DNA from: Pseudopelobacter sp964601865
GTDB lineage: Bacteria; Desulfobacterota; Desulfuromonadia; Geobacterales; Pseudopelobacteraceae
DNA: 36,965 nt
Direction of reading: 5' to 3'
NCBI GenBank assembly: GCA_964601865.1
Contig: CAZRPI010000019.1
Location: 1 to 36,965 of the forward strand
Of the stretch, positions 32,486 through 36,965 are shown in pieces; within the stretch, counting starts at the first letter, position 1, and the number at the start of each line of letters is the position of its first letter. The notes beneath the pieces are model-generated. The model saw only the letters and a program-made list of their open reading frames with translations, had not been told where the DNA came from and made no database searches. A program made the position numbers and the translations under genes.

Positions 32486-33805
32486 GTGCCCAACTCCTCG
32501 CTGAACCTGAAAAAATATTTCGATGCCGTGGAGGCGGTCAATCCCATCAGATTGCATGGCAAGGTTACTCAGGTGGTGGGCCTGGTAATCGAGGGGTACT
32601 GTCCGGATACTTCGGTGGGCGCCATCTGCGAGATCCGTCCCCAGGCGGGGGAACCGATTCCGGCGGAAGTGGTCGGATTCAGAAACAACAAGACACTCCT
32701 GATGCCTCTGGGAGAACTCCGGGGGGTCGGACTGGACAGCCTGATCTCAGTCAGAAGGGAAAAGGCTTCCATGGGGGTCGGCCCCCTCATGCTGGGCAGG
32801 GTGATCGACGGCCTTGGCAATCCCATCGACGGCAAGGGGGTGCTGCACGTCGAGGAGGAGTACCCCATTTACGCCACTCCGGTCAATCCCATGACGCGCC
32901 CTCCCATTCGCAAGCCCCTGGATCTGGGTATCAGGAGCATCAACGGCCTTTTGACCTGCGGGCAGGGTCAGCGTGTCGGCATCATGGCGGGATCGGGTGT
33001 GGGGAAGTCAACCCTGCTGGGCATGATTGCGCGGTATACCGAAGCGGATGTCAATGTGATCGCCCTTATCGGCGAGCGAGGCCGTGAACTCCGGGAGTTT
33101 ATCGAAAAGGACCTTCAGGAGACCGGGCTGAAAAAATCCGTGGTGGTGGTTGCCACCTCGGATCAGCCACCCCTCGTCCGCATGCGCGGCGCATATCTTG
33201 CAACAACGATTGCCGAATACTTCCAGAAGCAGGGGAAGAAGGTTCTGCTGATGATGGACTCCGCAACCCGGTTTGCCATGGCCATGCGAGAGGTGGGATT
33301 GGCAATCGGTGAGCCTCCCACCACGAAGGGGTATACACCCTCGGTTTTTGCGGCGTTGCCCAAGCTGCTGGAACGCACGGGAAATTTTGCGGAGGGGAGC
33401 ATTACGGGTCTGTACACGGTTCTTGTCGAGGGGGACGATTTTAATGAGCCGATCTCCGATGCCATGCGCAGCATTCTCGATGGCCACATCGTCCTCTCCA
33501 GAAGTCTGGCGGCCCGCAACGTCTATCCGCCCATCGACATCATGGCATCGGCCAGCAGGGTTATGAACGACGTGACTTCGTCCGATCATCAGGGGCTGGC
33601 GGGGAAGTTCAAGGAGACAATGGCAACCTACCGCCAGTCGGAGGACCTCATCAATATCGGTGCATACAAGGATGGCAGCAACCATAACATAGACTATGCC
33701 ATCTCCAAGATTGAGGGCATGATGGCATACCTGAAACAGTCGGTCCGGGACCAGGCGTCCATCCGGGATTCCCTTGATTCCCTGAAGGCCCTGTTTCAGG
33801 ACTGA
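32486..33805 (+). CDS. fliI: Flagellar export ATPase FliI
   Basis: 439-residue F1-beta-like ATPase of the flagellar type III export apparatus. Walker A is GSGVGKST at 169-176, Walker B is VLLMMD ending at Asp258, and GERGRELREF and the C-terminal YPPIDIMASASRV are family hallmarks. The GTG at 32486 is chosen because GGGAG lies 8 bases upstream; a GTG six codons earlier has no ribosome site and overlaps the fliH stop. FliI unfolds or delivers substrates together with FliH and FliJ, both encoded next to it. Confidence 0.97.
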   Translation: MPNSSLNLKKYFDAVEAVNPIRLHGKVTQVVGLVIEGYCPDTSVGAICEIRPQAGEPIPAEVVGFRNNKTLLMPLGELRGVGLDSLISVRREKASMGVGPLMLGRVIDGLGNPIDGKGVLHVEEEYPIYATPVNPMTRPPIRKPLDLGIRSINGLLTCGQGQRVGIMAGSGVGKSTLLGMIARYTEADVNVIALIGERGRELREFIEKDLQETGLKKSVVVVATSDQPPLVRMRGAYLATTIAEYFQKQGKKVLLMMDSATRFAMAMREVGLAIGEPPTTKGYTPSVFAALPKLLERTGNFAEGSITGLYTVLVEGDDFNEPISDAMRSILDGHIVLSRSLAARNVYPPIDIMASASRVMNDVTSSDHQGLAGKFKETMATYRQSEDLINIGAYKDGSNHNIDYAISKIEGMMAYLKQSVRDQASIRDSLDSLKALFQD

Positions 33806-33830
33806 CACGGATCGATGAGGAAAGGGGTTG

Positions 33831-34280
33831 ATGTTCGTGGCGGCGGTTAAACCTTTTGAACTGGAGCAGGTCCTCAGATATCGCCTCGATGTGGAGCGTC
33901 TTCGCAAGCAGGAGTTTGCCACGGCAAAGCAGGGTTTTGATCAGGCGCATGAACAGCTGATGCAGGAAGAGGCGCAGGCCCGAAATATCTCGCAGGAGTT
34001 TTTTCAGCGCCAGGGGGAACTGAACAGTATCGAGGAGATTCGCCGGTATTCGGATTTTCTCGCCCGCAAGCGCGAAGAGATCAAGCAGCAGAAAAAACGG
34101 GTTGATTATCTGGGCCATGTCCTGAATGAGCGCCGCTCGACACTGCTGGATGCTACCAAGGACAAGAAGGCGCTGGAGTCCCTGAAGGAAAAAAAGGCGC
34201 AGGAGTACAAACTGGAAATGGACAAGAAGGAACAGAACTTCATGGATGAAATTGCGGTCCAGAAGAACAACAAGAGATAA
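33831..34280 (+). CDS. fliJ: Flagellar export chaperone/stalk protein FliJ
   Basis: 149-residue protein that is almost entirely a long antiparallel coiled coil, rich in Glu, Lys, Gln and Arg, starting FELEQVLRYRLDVERLRKQE. FliJ fits into the FliI ring like the gamma subunit of F1 and links it to FlhA. Sequence conservation in FliJ is low, so the call rests on the coiled-coil form, the N-terminal pattern and the position after fliI. The ATG at 33831 follows AGGAAAGGGG; a TTG one codon earlier is also open. Confidence 0.88.
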   Translation: MFVAAVKPFELEQVLRYRLDVERLRKQEFATAKQGFDQAHEQLMQEEAQARNISQEFFQRQGELNSIEEIRRYSDFLARKREEIKQQKKRVDYLGHVLNERRSTLLDATKDKKALESLKEKKAQEYKLEMDKKEQNFMDEIAVQKNNKR

Positions 34281-34283
34281 GCG

Positions 34284-34799
34284 ATGCTTCGCAACATTTT
34301 TATTGCCATCATCATCAGTATTGCATGCCTGCTTTCGTCCGCGTCTCCCGACCGTCAGGTCCTGGCGGCCGGTTCCGAGGGGGGCGCCGAGCAGCTTCAC
34401 AGCGCCTCCCGGGCGGCCCGGGAGGAGAAGGCGATTCAGGATGCCCGCCGGCAACAGTTGGCGGAAAGGGAAGCGGCTCTTGCGGCCAAGGAGCGGGAAC
34501 TGAAGAGCCTGGCGGCCAAGCTCGATTCGCAGATAAAGTCACTGGAGGAGTCCAAGAAGAGGCTGGACGAATCGTTGCAGGCCAGGAAGAAACAGCAGGA
34601 TGAAAAACAGAAAAAAATGATCGCCCTCTTCAAGAAGATGCGTCCCGAAGAGGCGGGACAGCTGGTAGACAGGCTTGAAGAGCGGAAGGCCATATCGCTC
34701 CTCGACCAGATGGATACCAAGTCAGTGGCAAAACTCATTCCCTATGTGAAACAGCCCAGGATACTCAAGTGGATAGGAGAGAATCTGGGCGGTCCGTGA
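34284..34799 (+). CDS. motE: MotE-like flagellar protein (MgtE-N domain)
   Basis: 171 residues. An N-terminal hydrophobic segment (about 4-20, IFIAIIISIACLL) is a membrane anchor or signal peptide. A coiled coil of Glu/Lys/Arg/Ala heptads covers about 45-110. The C-terminal 55 residues (KMIALFKKMRPEEAGQLVDRL, ISLLDQMDTKSVAKLI) match the MgtE intracellular N-domain fold found in MotE, which in alphaproteobacteria acts as a periplasmic chaperone for the stator partner MotC. Similar genes are common between fliJ and fliK. The gene starts 3 bases after fliJ stops. Function is inferred from domain and position; the symbol is provisional. Confidence 0.75.
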   Translation: MLRNIFIAIIISIACLLSSASPDRQVLAAGSEGGAEQLHSASRAAREEKAIQDARRQQLAEREAALAAKERELKSLAAKLDSQIKSLEESKKRLDESLQARKKQQDEKQKKMIALFKKMRPEEAGQLVDRLEERKAISLLDQMDTKSVAKLIPYVKQPRILKWIGENLGGP

Positions 34800-34873
34800 C
34801 GGGATATGCAAGGTATCCATGCTGTTCGTCTTTGTTTGACCTCTTCACATAATGTGTTTTCAGATTACCCGGA

Positions 34874-34905
34874 TTTACGGACGGATGTTCTGTCCTGTCC
34901 GTAAA
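34874..34905. promoter_or_regulatory. Inverted repeat TTTACGGAC/GTCCGTAAA in the leader of fliK
   Basis: Perfect 9-base arms (34874-34882 and 34897-34905) with a 14-base loop that can pair further with one bulge. It ends 9 bases before the GGGAGG ribosome site of fliK, so folding could affect fliK translation. A smaller palindrome CACAT-A-ATGTG lies at 34846-34856. The 130-base gap 34800-34929 is the widest inside this operon. Confidence 0.5.
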
Positions 34906-34929
34906 AATAAAGAAGGGAGGTGAGTAAGT

Positions 34930-36945
34930 ATGGCTGTAGGACAGATGATGACGCAGATGTTGATTGGCGCCCCGTCGGTTGCCGCCACAGCGGTGATTGC
35001 ACCGCTAGCGTCGGCGCCCGGGAACCGTCAGGATACGGATGCATTTGAGGGTGTTTTGCGCAACCTGTCAACGCGCGGGGTCGCGAAACCGGTGTCAGGG
35101 AATGCCGCGAAAGCCTCGCAAACTGAAGACCAGGATGAGATGGGAGCTGAAGCTGCCGAGACGCAACAGAATGTTGCGGTATCGCGTCAGACCGGGCAGG
35201 AAGCCGGGAAAGAAGGGAGCCCCCCGGTTTCGACGGTTGACGGAACGACCTCCGAAAGTCCGGACCAGCCCGGACAGCAGAAGATTGCCATTCCACAGAA
35301 CGTGGTGTTCACGGCGCCTCTGATCCAGCTGGCAGGAGCGCAGCGGATCGACGGCGGCGCGCCGAATCCCGCGGTAGCCGGCGTGGTGGATGGAAACGCA
35401 ACGTCGGCGCAGGTCGCGGAAACTGCTGCTATTCCACAGAACGTGGTGTTTCCGGCGTCCCCGATTCAGTTGGCAGAAGCGCAGCGGATCGGCGGCGGCG
35501 CGCCGAATCCTGCGGTAGCCGGCGTGGTGGAGGGAGATGCGCCGCCAGCGCAGGTCGCGGAATCTTCCGGGATTGGCAATGTATCCACGGAGCGGGGCAA
35601 CCTGACTGCCACGGTGTTGAGCAACCCGACGACTCCCGTTATCGGGAGGACTGCCGCGATGGATGCCGTGTTGTCACGGGAAATTCCATTGTCTTCAGCG
35701 GTATCGCCGGAACCCTCACAACCGATGCCAGGTGTTACGGCAAAGGTTGGGACGGCGGGGGTGGATAAGGGGAACATCGTAACTCCCCGGATGGATGCGT
35801 CCGTTACTTCGACCAACGCGGTACGTGAGCCAGTTGCCCCGCAGTTGTCGGCCAGGGCGATAAAACCGGCAGAGGCTGTCACATCGGTCAGCACGGTTCG
35901 TGAACCGGTTGGCCGCGTGGATGGGAGCGGCTTTGTCTGCAACCAGGAGATCACATCGGTCGGCACGGTTCGTGAGTCTGATGCCGTTGTGCCGGAGATT
36001 ATGGATGCATCCACGGATGTCGTTACTGGACGGGTCGGGACGGTATCGGTAAGGGAAGCGGCACGGCCGGCTCTGGATGCCTATTTCCGGACATCGGTCG
36101 CGCCACGAAGCAGCAGTGCGGCAGATGCCGCACCGGTTACGCAGTCGGTTAACGCATCGACGGTAACGGCCGAGGCAACGCGCACTACCGGCGTATCACC
36201 GTCGGGTCAGGTTCAGTTCAATGCCCCGGTGGCTGATACCCGGACCGTACGGGAGGCAACCCCTTCTAAATCCGAGTCTCCGGAGAAAGTTGACGGCCTG
36301 GAATCGGGCAACGGGGGGGTGAAGGCAACGAAGAAGGAAATCTCTTCGTCCGATGGAGAATCACCGGGCCGGAACGACAATGGGGGTACCGAACAGGGGA
36401 TGGCCAAACAGAGCCATGTGGCTCAGGTTCATCCGCTGAAGGTCGAAGGCCCGTCGGTATCGACCGGCGTCTCCGCCGTAAAGGGAGGCGAGCATGACAT
36501 CGTGCAGCAGGTGATCGGCAGGGTCAGCGAACATCTGGCCGGGAACGGGACGAAAAACGGCGCCGAGCAGGTTGTGATTCGGCTCTCTCCCGAAAGCCTG
36601 GGTGAGTTGAAGCTGAACCTGCGGATGGAAAACCAATGCCTGAAAGTGGAGATCGTTACGGAGAACAGCACGGTCCGTGACGCCTTGATCAAGCATTCCG
36701 ATACTCTCAGGGAGACACTGGCCCGCCAGAACATTTCCATGGAAATGTTTGATGTTTCCACGGGAAGCAATGGCAATGTATCAACCTCATACGGAATGGG
36801 CGACTGGCGGGAACTGGCGCAACGGCAACCGCCAGTGGTGGGGAACTTTTCCGGAAGCTACCGCGCCGGTGATTCGGCTGAACATGAGCACCCACCGATT
36901 TACCGGGAGCCAGTCAAGTATTCCATGGTTGGTGTCAGATTCTAG
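34930..36945 (+). CDS. fliK: Flagellar hook-length control protein FliK
   Basis: 671-residue exported ruler that sets hook length and switches the export gate by acting on FlhB. The N-terminal 520 residues are low-complexity, rich in Ala, Val, Thr, Pro and Gly, with internal repeats. The C-terminal Flg_hook domain (about 535-620) shows VVIRLSPESLGELKLNLRM and VRDALIKHSDTLRETLARQNI. GGGAGG lies 9 bases before the ATG. It is longer than enterobacterial FliK (about 400) mainly because of the repeated ruler region. It is the last complete gene; flgD usually follows. Confidence 0.9.
   Translation: MAVGQMMTQMLIGAPSVAATAVIAPLASAPGNRQDTDAFEGVLRNLSTRGVAKPVSGNAAKASQTEDQDEMGAEAAETQQNVAVSRQTGQEAGKEGSPPVSTVDGTTSESPDQPGQQKIAIPQNVVFTAPLIQLAGAQRIDGGAPNPAVAGVVDGNATSAQVAETAAIPQNVVFPASPIQLAEAQRIGGGAPNPAVAGVVEGDAPPAQVAESSGIGNVSTERGNLTATVLSNPTTPVIGRTAAMDAVLSREIPLSSAVSPEPSQPMPGVTAKVGTAGVDKGNIVTPRMDASVTSTNAVREPVAPQLSARAIKPAEAVTSVSTVREPVGRVDGSGFVCNQEITSVGTVRESDAVVPEIMDASTDVVTGRVGTVSVREAARPALDAYFRTSVAPRSSSAADAAPVTQSVNASTVTAEATRTTGVSPSGQVQFNAPVADTRTVREATPSKSESPEKVDGLESGNGGVKATKKEISSSDGESPGRNDNGGTEQGMAKQSHVAQVHPLKVEGPSVSTGVSAVKGGEHDIVQQVIGRVSEHLAGNGTKNGAEQVVIRLSPESLGELKLNLRMENQCLKVEIVTENSTVRDALIKHSDTLRETLARQNISMEMFDVSTGSNGNVSTSYGMGDWRELAQRQPPVVGNFSGSYRAGDSAEHEHPPIYREPVKYSMVGVRF
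35290..35571 (+). repeat. Two 141-base tandem units in fliK
   Basis: Units 35290-35430 and 35431-35571 both begin ATTCCACAGAACGTGGTGTT and encode 47-residue repeats (IPQNVVF...IQLA-A-QRI-GGAPNPAVAGVV). The high base identity points to a recent duplication. Confidence 0.85.
35881..35975 (+). repeat. Two near-identical 23-base repeats in fliK, 72 bases apart
   Basis: 35881-35903 and 35953-35975 differ at one base and encode TSV(S/G)TVRE. Related NAVREP, SVREA and TVREA peptides at 35815-35830, 36045-36060 and 36241-36258 make a dispersed short-peptide family. Confidence 0.75.
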
Positions 36946-36965
36946 AATGGAAGGTGATTGAAACG

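Noticed and set aside
34874..34905. Reading the inverted repeat before fliK as an intrinsic terminator
   Set aside because: On the plus strand it is followed by A-rich sequence rather than T residues, and the next gene belongs to the same operon.
1..36965. Mobile elements, CRISPR arrays, tRNA or rRNA genes, riboswitches
   Set aside because: I found no transposase or integrase gene, no regularly spaced repeats outside coding sequence, and no recognisable tRNA or cyclic-di-GMP (GEMM) riboswitch core in the intergenic regions.

Overview
The window looks like chromosome of a high-GC deltaproteobacterium of the Geobacter/Pelobacter group (Desulfuromonadales/Geobacterales). The grounds are the gene order and protein flavour: a type II secretion block, GlgP, a FliK-like/FlhB-like pair and a phosphohexomutase, followed by cheY-cheX-like genes, a TPR protein and flgBC-fliEFGHIJ-motE-fliK. 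A sigma-54 promoter drives the flagellar run, and a long cytoplasmic protein of a type I associate with Geobacter also occurs. The assignment rests on recognition, not on a database search. No rRNA, tRNA, CRISPR array, insertion sequence or attachment site was seen.

Region 1 (1-2337, minus strand): sugar-nucleotide genes. A UDP-glucuronate 4-epimerase-like enzyme lies upstream of GDP-mannose 4,6-dehydratase, whose C-terminus runs off the window. This looks like the edge of a surface-polysaccharide locus.

Region 2 (2338-10395): housekeeping and accessory metabolism. It holds a plus-strand amidohydrolase (candidate aminofutalosine deaminase), then a minus-strand run: gamma-carbonic-anhydrase-like protein, Nramp metal transporter, PhnP-like metallo-beta-lactamase hydrolase, a 613-residue protein of unknown function, and a carotenoid-biosynthesis membrane protein. 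dapF on the plus strand closes the region.

Region 3 (10541-16179): gspC-gspD-gspE-gspF, tightly packed, supplying the coupling protein, secretin, ATPase and platform protein of a type II secretion system. No pseudopilin genes accompany them.

Region 4 (16289-23071): glycogen phosphorylase and a phosphohexomutase, which can act in sequence on glucose-1-phosphate. Between them sit an 829-residue FliK-like protein built from three copies of one domain and an 87-residue homologue of the FlhB cytoplasmic tail.

Region 5 (23245-27464): CheY, CheX, a CheC/CheX-like protein fused to a receiver domain that has lost its phosphorylation site, and an exported TPR protein.

Region 6 (27465-36965): a 378-base control region with a FleQ-box-like palindrome, a hairpin and a strong sigma-54 -24/-12 element, followed by flgB, flgC, fliE, fliF, fliG, fliH, fliI, fliJ, a MotE-like gene and fliK. 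These encode the proximal rod, MS ring, switch, export ATPase complex and hook-length ruler. The signalling genes of region 5 lie immediately upstream in the same direction, so the two regions probably form one motility island. The least explained parts are the FliK-like/FlhB-like pair, the pseudo-receiver protein and the regulatory region before flgB.
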